Assembly: GCF_029227915.1 (NCBI RefSeq)
Contig: NC_079876.1
Coordinates: 33,153,828-33,217,827, forward strand
DNA length: 64,000 nucleotides
Direction: 5' to 3'
Source of the DNA: Hydractinia symbiolongicarpus
Taxonomy: Eukaryota > Cnidaria > Hydrozoa > Anthoathecata > Hydractiniidae
Position 1 is the stretch's first letter. Each line of letters begins with the position of its first letter. Positions 1 through 11,720 of this stretch are shown here, one piece after another. The position numbers and the translations under genes were made by a program. The notes below the pieces were generated by a model that did not search any database, was not told where the DNA came from, and saw only the letters and a program-made list of their open reading frames with translations.

Positions 1-204
1 AAGAAAGTACCCAGGGAGTAAACTCATTTTCCGAACGATTTTTTAAAATTATTTTTTCACCACTAAAATGCATAAGACTTGTAGTTTTTTAAAATGTTTT
101 CATTTTTGATGAAACGCTGAATAAAAGAAGTTTAATCGCCGGCAAACGAAATCCTGCGATTTCCCGTAAATCCCGGACTCGGCCCGTATAGTCAAAAGTA
201 TACA

Positions 205-407
205 AAGAAAGTACCCAGGGAGTAAACTCATTTCCCGAACGATTTTTTAAATTATTTTTTCACCACTAAAACGCATGAGACTTGTAGTTTTCAAAAATGT
301 TTTCATTTTTGATGAGACGCTGAATAAAAGCAGTTTAATCGCCGGTAAACGAAAACCCGCCATTTTCCGTAAACCCCGGACTCGGCCCGTATAGTCAAAA
401 GTATACA
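205..407 (+). repeat. Class 1 satellite monomer (exemplar, 203 bp)
   Basis: This unit illustrates class 1. The middle reads gctgaataaaag, and the end reads ggactcggcccg followed by gtcaaaagtatac. The first half is AT-rich (T6 tracts near unit positions 41 and 51, then the dyad). The second half holds several CCCG blocks. Here the usual GCCGGC palindrome is altered to gccggt. Class 1 units often carry aaagcccatgag in place of aaaacgcatgag and gtttttaaaaatg in place of gttttcaaaaatg. The choice of unit start is arbitrary. Confidence 0.9.
291..312. repeat. Intra-monomer dyad (9-bp arms, 4-nt loop), exemplar
   Basis: The sequence tcaaaaatg, then tttt, then catttttga forms a perfect inverted repeat with 9-bp arms. 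The position recurs once per monomer. Units with gtttttaaaaatg keep only 7 paired bases and units with cagaaatg have an internal mismatch, so the dyad is common but not invariant. Short dyad symmetries are known to be frequent in centromeric satellites. A functional role here is inference. Confidence 0.75.
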
Positions 408-589
408 AAGAAAGTACCCAGGGAGTAAACTCATTTTCCGAACGATTTTTTAAAATTATTTTTTCACCACTACAACGCATGAGACTTGTAGTTTTCAAAA
501 ATGTTTTCATTTTTGATGAGACGCTTAATGAAAGAGGTTTAATCGCCGGCAAACGAAATCCCGCGATTTCCCGTAAATCCCGGGCTTGG

Positions 590-603
590 CCCGTATAGTC
601 GAA
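590..603 (-). other. CENP-B-box-like motif, one base short (exemplar)
   Basis: On the minus strand this class 2 tail reads TTCG, ACT, A, TA, CGGG. The canonical CENP-B box is TTCG, four bases, A, two bases, CGGG. All nine core bases are present, but the first spacer is 3 nt instead of 4. The motif recurs in most class 2 monomers. In class 1 the TTCG core is lost because the plus strand reads gtcaaaag. With fixed spacing this is not a canonical box, so it may be chance or a site for a divergent CENP-B-like protein. Confidence 0.35.
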
Positions 604-1470
604 TGTATACAAAGAAAGTACCCAGGGAGTAAACTCATTTCCCGAACGATTTTTTAATTTTTTTTTTACCACTAAAACGCATGAGACTTGTAGTTTTCAA
701 AAATGTTTTCATTTTTGATGAGACGGTTAATGAAAGAAGTTTAATCGCCGGCAATCGAAAACCCGCGATTTCCCGTAAATCCCGGGCTTGGCCCGTATAG
801 TCGAATGTATAAAAAGAAAGTACCCTGTGAGTAAACTCATTTCCCGAACGATTTTTTAAATTATCTTTTCACCACTAAAACGCATGAGACTTGTAGTTTT
901 CAAAAATGTTTTCATTTTTGATGAGACGCTTAATGAAAGTGGTTTAATCGCCAGCAAACGAAAACCCGCGATTTCCCGTAAATCCCGGGTTTGGCCCGTA
1001 TAGTCGAATGTATACAAAGAAAGTACCCTGTGAGTAAACTCATTTCCAAAACGATTTTTTAAATTTTCTTTTCACCACTAAAAGCATGAGACTTGTAGTT
1101 TTCAAAAATGTTTTCATTTTTGATGAGACACTGAATAAAAGAAGTTTAATCGCCGGCAAACGAAAACCCGCCATTTCCCGTAAACCCCGGACTCGACCGG
1201 TGTAGTCAAAAGTATACAAAGAAAGTACCCAGGGAGTAAACTCATTTCCCGAACGATTTTTTATATTATTTTTTTACCACTAAACGCATGAGACTTGTAG
1301 TTTCCAAAAATATTTTCATATTTGATGGGACGCTGAATAAAAGAAGTTTAATCGCCGGCAAACGAAAATACGCGATTTCCCGTAAATCCCGGACTCGGCC
1401 CGTATAATCAAATGTATACAAAGAAAGTACCCAGGGAGTAAACTCATTTCCCGAACGATTTTTTAAATTG

Positions 1471-3882
1471 TTTTTTCACCACTAAAACGCATGAGACTTG
1501 TAGTTTTCAAAAATGTTTTCATTTTTGATGAGACGCTTAATGAAAGAGGTTTAATCGCCGGCAAACGAAATCCCGCGTTTTCCCGTTCATCCGGGGCTTG
1601 GCCCGTATAGTCGAATGTATACAAGGAAAGTACCCAGGGAGTAAACTCATTTCCCGAACGAATTTTTAAATTTTTTTTTCACCACTAAAACGCATGAGAC
1701 TTGTAGTTTTCAAAAATGTTTTCATTTTTGATGAGACGCGTAATGAAAGAGATTTAATCGCCGGCAAACGAAATCCCGCGTTTTCCCGTTAATCCGGGGC
1801 TTGGCCCGTATAGTCGAATGTATACAAGGAAAGTACCCAGGGAGTAAACTCATTTCCCGAACGATTTTTTAATTTTTTTTTTCACCACTAAAACGCATGA
1901 GACTTGTAGTTTTCAAAAATGTTTTCATTTTTGATGAGACGCTTAATGAAAGAGGTTTAATCGCCGGAAAACGAAAACCCGCGATTTCCCGTAAATCCCG
2001 GGCTTGGCCCGTATAGTCGAATGTATACAAAGAAAGTACCCTGTGAGTAAACTCGTTTCCAGAACGATTTTTTAAATTATTTTTTCACCACTAAAATGCA
2101 TAAGACTTGTAGTTTTTAAAAATGTTTTCATTTTTGATGAAACGCTGAATAAAAGAAGTTTAATCGCCGGCAAACGAAAACCTGCGATTTCCCGTAAATC
2201 CCGGACTCGGCCCGTATAGTCAAAAGTATACAAAGAAAGTACCCAGGGAGTAAACTCATTTCCCGAACGATTTTTTAAATTATTTTTTCACCACTAAAAC
2301 GCATGAGACTTGTAGTTTTCAAAAATGTTTTCATTTTTGATGAGACGCTGAATAAAAGCAGTTTAATCGCCGGTAAACGAAAACCCGCCATTTTCCGTAA
2401 ACCCCGGACTCGGCCCGTATAGTCAAAAGTATACAAAGAAAGTACCCAGGGAGTAAACTCATTTTCCGAACGATTTTTTAAAATTATTTTTTCACCACTA
2501 CAACGCATGAGACTTGTAGTTTTCAAAAATGTTTTCATTTTTGATGAGACGCTTAATGAAAGAGGTTTAATCGCCGGCAAACGAAATCCCGCGATTTCCC
2601 GTAAATCCCGGGCTTGGCCCGTATAGTCGAATGTATACAAAGAAAGTACCCAGGGAGTAAACTCGTTTCCAGAACGATTTTTTAAATTATTTTTTCACCA
2701 CTAAAACGCATGAGACTTGTAGTTTTCAAAAATGTTTTCATTTTTGATGAGACGCTTAATGAAAGAGGTTTAATCGCCGGCAAACGAAATCCCGCGTTTT
2801 CCCGTTCATCCGGGGCTTGGCCCGTATAGTCGAATGTATACAAGGAAAGTACCCAGGGAGTAAACTCATTTCCCGAACGAATTTTTAAATTTTTTTTTCA
2901 CCACTAAAACGCATGAGACTTGTAGTTTTCAAAAATGTTTTCATTTTTGATGAGACGCGTAATGAAAGAGGTTTAATCGCCGGCCAACGAAATCCCGCGT
3001 TTTCCCGTTAATCCGGGGCTTGGCCCGTATAGTCGAATGTATACAAGGAAAGTACCCAGGGAGTAAACTCATTTCCCGAACGATTTTTTAATTTTTTTTT
3101 TCACCACTAAAACGCATGAGACTTGTAGTTTTCAAAAATGTTTTCATTTTTGATGAGACGCTTAATGAAAGAGGTTTAATCGCCGGAAAACGAAAACCCG
3201 CGATTTCCCGTAAATCCCGGGCTTGGCCCGTATAGTCGAATGTATACAAAGAAAGTACCCTGTGAGTAAACTCGTTTCCAGAACGATTTTTTAAATTATT
3301 TTTTCACCACTAAAATGCATAAGACTTGTAGTTTTTAAAAATGTTTTCATTTTTGATGAAACGCTGAATAAAAGAAGTTTAATCGCCGGCAAACGAAAAC
3401 CTGCGATTTCCCGTAAATCCCGGACTCGGCCCGTATAGTCAAAAGTATACAAAGAAAGTACCCAGGGAGTAAACTCATTTCCCGAACGATTTTTTAAATT
3501 ATTTTTTCACCACTAAAACGCATGAGACTTGTAGTTTTCAAAAATGTTTTCATTTTTGATGAGACGCTGAATAAAAGCAGTTTAATCGCCGGTAAACGAA
3601 AACCCGCCATTTTCCGTAAACCCCGGACTCGGCCCGTATAGTCAAAAGTATACAAAGAAAGTACCCAGGGAGTAAACTCATTTTCCGAACGATTTTTTAA
3701 AATTATTTTTTCACCACTACAACGCATGAGACTTGTAGTTTTCAAAAATGTTTTCATTTTTGATGAGACGCTTAATGAAAGAGGTTTAATCGCCGGCAAA
3801 CGAAATCCCGCGATTTCCCGTAAATCCCGGGCTTGGCCCGTATAGTCGAATGTATACAAAGAAAGTACCCAGGGAGTAAACT
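1471..3882 (+). repeat. Tandem 1,219-bp (6-monomer) duplication
   Basis: Copy 1 (1,471-2,689) is followed directly by copy 2 (2,690 to about 3,882) at a constant offset of 1,219 bp. I saw only isolated differences, such as gatttaatc versus gtttaatc near 1,750/2,970 and ggcaaacg versus ggccaacg nearby. Identity starts just after a g/a difference at 1,470/2,689 and ends at actcgtttcc versus actcatttcc near 2,664/3,883. This is the expected signature of unequal exchange or a tandem duplication. Confidence 0.85.
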
Positions 3883-5391
3883 CATTTCCCGAACGATTTT
3901 TTAATTTTTTTTTTTACCACTAAAACGCATGAGACTTGTAGTTTTCAAAAATGTTTTCATTTTTGATGAGACGGTTAATGAAAGAAGTTTAATCGCCGGC
4001 AATCGAAAACCCGCGATTTCCCGTAAATCCCGGGCTTGGCCCGTATAGTCGAATGTATAAAAAGAAAGTACCCTGTGAGTAAACTCATTTCCCGAACGAT
4101 TTTTTAAATTATCTTTTCACCACTAAAACGCATGAGACTTGTAGTTTTCAAAAATGTTTTCATTTTTGATGAGACGCTGAATAAAAGAAGTTTAATCGCC
4201 TGCAAACGAAAACCCGCCATTTCCCGTAAACCCCGGGCTTGGCCCGTATAGTCGAATGTATACAAAGAAAGTACCAAGGGAGTAAACTCATTTCCTGAAC
4301 GATTTTTTAATTTTTTTTTTACCACTAAAACGCATGAGACTTGTAGTTTTCAAAAATGTTTTCATTTTTGATGAGACGCTTAATGAAAGAGGTTTAATCG
4401 CCGGAAAACGAAAACCCGCGATTTCCCGTAAATCCCGGGCTTGGCCCGTATAGTCGAATGTATACAAAGAAAGTACCCTGTGAGTAAACTCGTTTCCAGA
4501 ACGATTTTTTAAATTATTTTTTCACCACTAAAATGCATAAGACTTGTAGTTTTTAAAAATGTTTTCATTTTTGATGAAACGCTGAATAAAAGAAGTTTAA
4601 TCGCCGGCAAACGAAATCCTGCGATTTCCCGTAAATCCCGGACTCGGCCCGTATAGTCAAAAGTATACAAAGAAAGTACCCAGGGAGTAAACTCATTTTC
4701 CGAACGATTTTTTGAAATTATTTTTTCACCACTACAACGCATGAGACTTGTAGTTTTCAAAAATGTTTTCATTTTTGATGAGACGCTTAATGAAAGAGGT
4801 TTAATCGCCGGCAAACGAAATCCCGCGATTTCCCGTAAATCCCGGGCTTGGCCCGTATAGTCGAATGTATACAAAGAAAGTACCCAGGGAGTAAACTCAT
4901 TTCCCGAACGATTTTTTAATTTTTTTTTTACCACTAAAACGCATGAGACTTGTAGTTTTCAAAAATGTTTTCATTTTTGATGAGACGGTTAATGAAAGAA
5001 GTTTAATCGCCGGCAATCGAAAACCCGCGATTTCCCGTAAATCCCGGGCTTGGCCCGTATAGTCGAATGTATAAAAAGAAAGTACCCTGTGAGTACACTC
5101 ATTTCCCGAACGATTTTTTAAATTATCTTTTCACCACTAAAACGCATGAGACTTGTAGTTTTCAAAAATGTTTTCATTTTTGATGAGACGCTGAATAAAA
5201 GAAGTTTAATCGCCGGCAAACGAAAACCCGCCATTTCCCGTAAACCCCGGGCTTGGCCCGTATAGTCGAATGTATACAAAGAAAGTACCAAGGGAGTAAA
5301 CTCATTTCCCGAACGATTTTTTAATTTTTTTTTTACCACTAAAACGCATGAGACTTGTAGTTTTCAAAAATGTTTTCATTTTTGATGAGAC
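3660..5391 (+). repeat. 5-monomer (~1,014-bp) duplication
   Basis: The string of units from the actacaacg subtype near 3,716 through the ggttaatgaaag and ccctgtgag units recurs from near 4,732. The offset is 1,015 bp, falling to 1,014 bp after loss of one t from a T-run. The copies part near 4,376/5,391, where one continues with gcttaatg and the other with ggttaatg. The unit starting near 5,528 repeats once more near 5,731. Confidence 0.75.
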
Positions 5392-6280
5392 GGTTAATGA
5401 AAGAAGTTTAATCGCCGGCAATCGAAAACCCGCGATTTCCCGTAAATCCCGGGCTTGGCCCGTATAGTCGAATGTATAAAATGAAAGTACCCTGTGAGTA
5501 AACTCATTTCCCGAACGATTTTTTAAATTATCTTTTCACCACTAAAACGCATGAGACTTGTAGTTTTCAAAAATGTTTTCATTTTTGATGAGACGCTGAA
5601 TAAAAGAAGTTTAATCGCCGGCAAACGAAAACCCGCCATTTCCCGTAAACCCCGGACTCGACCGGTATAGTCCAAAGTATACAAAGAAAGTACCCAGGGA
5701 GTAAACTCATTTCCCGAACGATTTTTTAAATTATCTTTTCACCACTAAAACGCATGAGACTTGTAGTTTTCAAAAATGTTTTCATTTTTGATGAGACGCT
5801 GAATAAAAGAAGTTTAATCGCCGGCAAACGAAAACCCGCCATTTCCCGTAAACCCCGGACTCGACCGGTATAGTCCAAAGTATACAAAGAAAGTACCCAG
5901 GGAGTAAACTCATTTCCCGAACGATTTTTTAAATTATTTTCTCACCACTAAAACGCATGAGACTTGTAGTTTACAAAAATGTTTTCATTTTTGATGAGAC
6001 GCTTAATGAAAGAGGTTTAATCGCCGGCAAACGAAATCCCGCGTTTTCCCGTAAATCCGGGGCTTGGCCCGTATAGTCAAATGTATACAAAGAAAGTACC
6101 CAGGGAGTAAACTCATTCCCCGAACGATTTTTTTAATTTTTTTTTCACCACTAAAACGCATGAGACTTGTAGTTTTCAAAAATGTTTTCATTTTTGATGA
6201 GACGCTGAATAAAAGAAGTTTAATCGCGGGCAAACGAAAACCTGCGATTTCCAGTAAATCCCGGACTCGGCCCGTATAGT

Positions 6281-7340
6281 CAAAAGTATAAAAAGAAAGT
6301 ACCCAGGGTGTAAACTCATTTCCCGAACGATTTTTTAAATTATTATTTCACCACTAAAGCCCATGAGACTTGTAGTATTTAAAAATATTTTCATTTTTGA
6401 TGAGACGCTGAATAAAAGAAGTTTAATCGCCGGCAAACGAAAACCCGCGACTTCCCGTAAATCCCGGACTCGGCCCGTATAGTCAAAAGTATACAAAGAA
6501 AGTACCCAGGGAGTAAACTCATTTCCCGAACGATTTTATCAATTATTTTTTCACCACTAAAACGCATGAGACTTGTAGTTTTCAGAAATGTTTTCATTTT
6601 TGATGAGACGCTTAATGAAAGTGGTTTACTCGCCGGCAAACGAAAACCCGCGATTTCCCGTAAATCCCGGACTCGGCCCGTATAGTCAAAAGTATACAAG
6701 GAAAGTACCCAGTGAGTAAACTCATTTCCCGAACGAATTTTTAAATTATTTTTTCACCACTAAAACGCATGAGACTTGTAGTTTTCAGAAAGGTTTTCAT
6801 TTTTGATGACACGCTTAATAAAATAGGTTTAATCGCCGGCAAACGAAATCCCGCGATTTCCTGTAAATCCCGGGCTTGGCCCGTATAGTCGAATATGTAC
6901 AAAGAAAGTACCCAGGGAGTAAACTCATTTCCCGAACGATTTTTTAAATTTTTTTCTCACCACTAAAACGAATGAGACTTGTAGTTTTTAAAAATGTTTT
7001 CATTTTTGATGAGACGCTTAATAAAAGAGGTTTAATCGCCGGCAAACGAAATCCCGCGAATTCCTGTAAATCCCGGGCTTGGCCCGTATAGTCGAATATG
7101 TACAAAGAAAGTACCCAGGGAGTAAACTCATTTCCCGAACGATTTTTTAAATTTTTTTCTCACCACTAAAACGAATGAGACTTGTAGTTTTCAAAAATGT
7201 TTTCATTTTTGATGAGACGCTTAATGAAAGAGGTTTAATCGCCGGCAAACGAAAACCCGCGATTTCCCGTAAATCCCGGGCTTGGCCCGTATAGTCAAAA
7301 GCATACAAAGAAAGTACCCTGTGAGTAAACTCATTTCCAG
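6281..7340 (+). repeat. Satellite linker between domains A and B
   Basis: Five or so mixed monomers lie here. They include one with agtatttaaaaatatttt (near 6,373), a subtype otherwise seen only past 56.4 kb, and one with acaaggaaagtacccag (near 6,695), a variant found again near 48.9 kb and repeatedly after 57.8 kb. Two near-identical units with acgaatgagac lie near 6,968 and 7,171. No gene is seen. Confidence 0.75.
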
Positions 7341-8728
7341 AACGATTTTTTAAATTATTTTTTCACCACTAAAACGCATAAGACTTGTAGTTTTCAAAAA
7401 TGTTTTCATTTTTAATGAGACGCTTAATGAAAGAGGTTTAATCGCCGGCAAACGAAAACCCGCGATTTCCCGTAAATCCCGGGCTTGGCCCGTATAGTCA
7501 CAAGCATACAAAGAAAGTACCCTGTGAGTAAACTCATTTCCAGAACGATTTTTTAAATTATTTTTTCACCACTAAAACGCATAAGACTTGTAGTTTTCAA
7601 AAATGTTTTCATTTTTGATGAGACGCTGAATAAAAGAAGTTTAATCGCCGGCAAACGAAAACCTGCGATTTTCCGTAAATCCCGGATTCGGCCCGTATAG
7701 TCAAAAGTATACAAAGAAAGTACCCAGGGAGTAAACTAATTTCCCAAACGATTTTTTAAATTATTATTTCACCACTAAAGCCCATGAGACTTGTAGTTTT
7801 TAAAAATGTTTTCATTTTTGATGAGACGCTGAATAAAAGAAGTTTAATCGCCGGCAAACGAAAACCTGCGATTTTCCGTAAATCCCGGATTCGGCCCGTA
7901 TAGTCAAAAGTATACAAAGAAAGTACCCAGGGAGTAAACTAATTTTCCAAACGATTTTTAAAATTATTATTTCACCACTAAAGCTCATGAGACTTGTAGT
8001 TTTTAAAAATGTTTTCATTTTTGATGAGACGCTGAATAAAAGAAGTTTAATCGCCGGGAAACGAAAACCTGCGATTTCCCGTAAATCCCGGACTCGGCCC
8101 GTATAGTCAAAAGTATACAAAGAAAGTACCCGGGGTGTAAACTCATTTCCCGAACGATTTTTTAAATTATTATTTAACCACTAAATCCCATGAGACTTGT
8201 AGTTTTCAAAAATGTTTTTATTTTTGATGACACGCATAATAAAAGAGGTTTAATCGCCGGCAAACGAAATCCCGCGATTTCCCGTAAATCCCGGGCTTGG
8301 CCCGTATAGTCAAAAGCATACAAAGAAAGTACCCTGTGAGTAAACTCATTTCCAGAACGATTTTTTAAATTATTTTTTCACCACTAAAACGCATAAGACT
8401 TGTAGTTTTCAAAAATGTTTTCATTTTTGATGAGACGCTGAATAAAAGAAGTTTAATCGCCGGCAAACGAAAACCTGCGATTTTCCGTAAATCCCGGATT
8501 CGGCCCGTATAGTCAAAAGTATACAAAGAAAGTACCCAGGGAGTAAACTAATTTCCCAAACGATTTTTCAAATTATTATTTCACCACTAAAGCCCATGAG
8601 ACTTGTAGTTTTTAAAAATGTTTTCATTTTTGATGAGACGCTGAATAAAAGAAGTTTAATCGCCGGCAAACGAAAACCTGCGATTTCCCGTAAATCCCGG
8701 ACTCGGCCCGTATAGTCAAAAGTATACA

Positions 8729-8846
8729 AAGAAAGTACCCGGGGTGTAAACTCATTTCCCAAATGATTTTTTAAATTATTATTTCACCACTAAATCCCAT
8801 GAGACTTGTAGTTTTCAAAAATGTTTTCATTTTTGATGACACGCTT
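8729..8846 (+). repeat. Truncated satellite monomer (118 bp)
   Basis: The unit runs normally to gatgacacgcttaa and then joins directly to the next anchor gaaagtaccc, losing about 85 bp that normally include GCCGGC and the CCCG blocks. The two sides share aa at the junction. The same junction occurs eight times in domain B, so it is one deletion that was later copied. Confidence 0.9.
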
Positions 8847-9730
8847 AAGAAAGTACCCAGGGAGTAAACTCATTTCTCGAACGATTTTATAAATTATTTT
8901 TTCACCACTAAAACGCATGAGACTTGTAGTTTTCAAAAATGTTTTCATTTATGATGAGACGCTGAATAAAAGAAGTTTAATCGCCGGCAAACGAAATCCC
9001 GCGATTTCCCGTAAATCCCGGGCTTGGCCCGTATAGTCGAATGTATACAAAGAAAGTACCCAGGGAGTAAACTTATTTCCCGAACGATTTTTTAAATTTT
9101 TTTCTCACCACTAAAACGAATGAGACTTGGAGTTTTCAAAAATGTTTTCATTTTTGATGAGACGCTTAATGAAAGAGGTTTAATCGCCGGCAAACGAAAA
9201 CCCGCAATTTCCCGTAAATCCCGGGCTTGGCCCGTATAGTCGAATGTATACAAAGAAAGTACCCTGTGAGTAAACTCATTTCCAGAACGATTTTTTAAAT
9301 TATTTTTTCCCCACTAAAACGCATAAGACTTGTAGTTTTCAAAAATGTTTTCATTTTTGATGAGACGCTGAATAAAAGAAGTTTAATCGCCGGCAAACGA
9401 AAACCTGCGATTTTCCGTAAATCCCGGATTCGGCCCGTATAGTCAAAAGTATACAAGAAAGTACCCAGGGAGTAAACTAATTTTCCAAACGATTTTTTAA
9501 ATTATTATTTCACCACTAAAGCCCATGAGACTTGTAGTTTTTAAAAATGTTTTCATTTTTGATGAGACGCTGAATAAAAGTAGTTTAATCGCCGGCAAAC
9601 GAAAACCTGCGATTTCCCGTAAATCCCGGACTCGGCCCGTATAGTCAAAAGTATACAAAGAAAGTACCCAGGGAGTAAACTCATTTCCCAAACGATTTTT
9701 TAAATTATTTTTTCACCACTAAAACGCATA

Positions 9731-10542
9731 AGACTTGTAGTTTTCAAAAATGTTTTCATTTTTGATGAGACGCTGAATAAAAGAAGTTTAATCGCCGGCA
9801 AACGAAAACCTGCGATTTTCCGTAAATCCCGGATTCGGCCCGTATAGTCAAAAGTATACAAAGAAAGTACCCAGGGAGTAAACTAATTTCCCAAACGATT
9901 TTTTAAATTATTATTTCACCACTAAAGCCCATGAGACTTGTAGTTTTTAAAAATGTTTTCATTTTTGATGAGACGCTGAATAAAAGAAGTTTAATCGCCG
10001 GCAAACGAAAACCTGCAATTTCCCGTAAATCCCGGACTCGGCTCGTATAGTCAAAAGTATACAAAGAAAGTACCCAGGGAGTAAACTCATTTCTCGAACG
10101 ATTTTATAAATTATTTTTTCACCACTAAAACGCATGAGACTTGTAGTTTTCAAAAATGTTTTCATTTTTGATGAGACGCTGAATAAAAGAAGTTTAATCG
10201 CCGGCAAACGAAAACCTGCGATTTTCCGTAAATCCCGGATTCGGCCCGTATAGTCAAAAGTATACAAAGAAAGTACCCAGGGAGTAAACTAATTTCCCAA
10301 ACGATTTTTTAAATTATTATTTCACCACTAAAGCCCATGAGACTTGTAGTTTTTAAAAATGTTTTCATTTTTGATGAGACGCTGAATAAAAGAAGTTTAA
10401 TCGCCGGCAAACGAAAACCTGCAATTTCCCGTAAATCCCGGACTCGGCTCGTATAGTCAAAAGTATACAAAGAAAGTACCCAGGGAGTAAACTCATTTCT
10501 CGAACGATTTTATAAATTATTTTTTCACCACTAAAACGCATG
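9731..10542 (+). repeat. 406-bp dimer tandem duplication
   Basis: Units 9,731-10,136 and 10,137-10,542 form a two-monomer tandem repeat at offset 406 bp. They share the rare cctgcaatttcccg and ctcggctcgtatag variants (near 10,013 and 10,419). The matching place in domain B copy 2 has only one dimer, which explains the change of offset there from 6,198 to 5,792. The duplication therefore arose, or was lost, after the 6.2-kb block was copied. Confidence 0.8.
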
Positions 10543-10672
10543 AGACTTGTAGTTTTCAAAAATGTTTTCATTTTTGATGAGACGCTGAATAAAAGAAGTT
10601 TAATCGCCGGCAAACGAAAACCTGCGATTTCCCGTAAATCCCGGACTCGGACCGTATAGTCAAAAGTATACA

Positions 10673-10790
10673 AGGAAAGTACCCGGGGTGTAAACTCATT
10701 TCCCAAATGATTTTTTAAATTATTATTTCACCACTAAATCCCATGAGACTTGTAGTTTTCAAAAATGTTTTCATTTTTGATGACACGCTT
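10673..10790 (+). repeat. Truncated satellite monomer (118 bp)
   Basis: It has the same cgcttaagaaag junction as the unit at 8,729, and it starts with the acaaggaaag variant. It lies 930 bp before the next truncated unit and marks one HOR period. Confidence 0.9.
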
Positions 10791-11602
10791 AAGAAAGTAC
10801 CCAGGGAGTAAACTCATTTCTCGAACGATTTTATAAATTATTTTTTCACCACTAAAACGCATGAGACTTGTAGTTTTCAAAAATGTTTTCATTTTTGATG
10901 AGACGCTGAATAAAAGAAGTTTAATCGCCGGCAAACGAAAACCTGCGATTTCCCGTAAATCCCGGACTCGGCCCGTATAGTCAAAAATATACAAAGAAAG
11001 TACCCAGGGAGTAAACTCATTTCCCAAACGATTTTTTAAATTATTTTTTCACCACTAAAACGCATAAGACTTGTAGTTTTCAAAAATGTTTTCATTTTTG
11101 ATGAGACGCTGAATAAAAGAAGTTTAATCGCCGGCAAACGAAAACCTGCGATTTTCCGTAAATCCCGGATTCGGCCCGTATAGTCAAAAGTATACAAAGA
11201 AAGTACCCAGGGAGTAAACTAATTTCCCAAACGATTTTTTAAATTATTATTTCACCACTAAAGCCCATGAGACTTGTAGTTTTTAAAAATGTTTTCATTT
11301 TTGATGAGACGCTGAATAAAAGAAGTTTAATCGCCGGCAAACGAAAACCTGCAATTTCCCGTAAATCCCGGACTCGGCTCGTATAGTCAAAAGTATACAA
11401 AGAAAGTACCCAGGGAGTAAACTCATTTCTCGAACGATTTTATAAATTATTTTTTCACCACTAAAACGCATGAGACTTGTAGTTTTCAAAAATGTTTTCA
11501 TTTTTGATGAGACGCTGAATAAAAGAAGTTTAATCGCCGGCAAACGAAAACCTGCGATTTCCCGTAAATCCCGGACTCGGCCCGTATAGTCAAAAGTATA
11601 CA

Positions 11603-11720
11603 AAGAAAGTACCCGGGGTGTAAACTCATTTCCCAAATGATTTTTTAAATTATTATTTCACCACTAAATCCCATGAGACTTGTAGTTTTCAAAAATGTTT
11701 TCATTTTTGATGACACGCTT
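11603..11720 (+). repeat. Truncated satellite monomer (118 bp)
   Basis: It has the same cgcttaagaaag junction and is the second member of the 930-bp pair in domain B copy 1. Confidence 0.9.

Larger units (their letters stand above)
1..6280 (+). repeat. Domain A: 6-mer and 5-mer multimeric satellite
   Basis: This stretch mixes class 1 and class 2 units. A recurring string of subtypes (aatgcataag unit, gcagtttaatcgccggt unit, actacaacg unit) appears near 84-660, 2,100-2,640 and 3,320-3,860. A shortened version lacking one unit lies at 4,530-4,930. The strings at 247 and 3,494 lie 3,247 bp (16 monomers) apart. No gene or unique sequence is seen. Confidence 0.85.

Noticed and set aside
590-603. 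True CENP-B box
   Set aside because: The spacing is one base short of the consensus, so I report it only as box-like. I found no unit with the exact spacing.
247-672. Open reading frames of 64-141 codons, mostly minus strand, with a recurring SSKMKTFLKTTSL stretch
   Set aside because: They recur in dozens of monomers because the satellite itself recurs. A 203-bp period is not a multiple of three, so the frame shifts at every unit. The longer frames exist only where a unit is 204 bp or otherwise changed. Starts and ends vary with point changes, and I see no promoter, no codon-level conservation and no domain.
6064-6279. Plus-strand open frames of about 65-71 codons (also near 18,073, 23,017, 25,046, 49,569, 50,996, 54,963)
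   Set aside because: They are the same satellite read on the other strand. They appear only in scattered subtypes where a stop codon happens to be lost.
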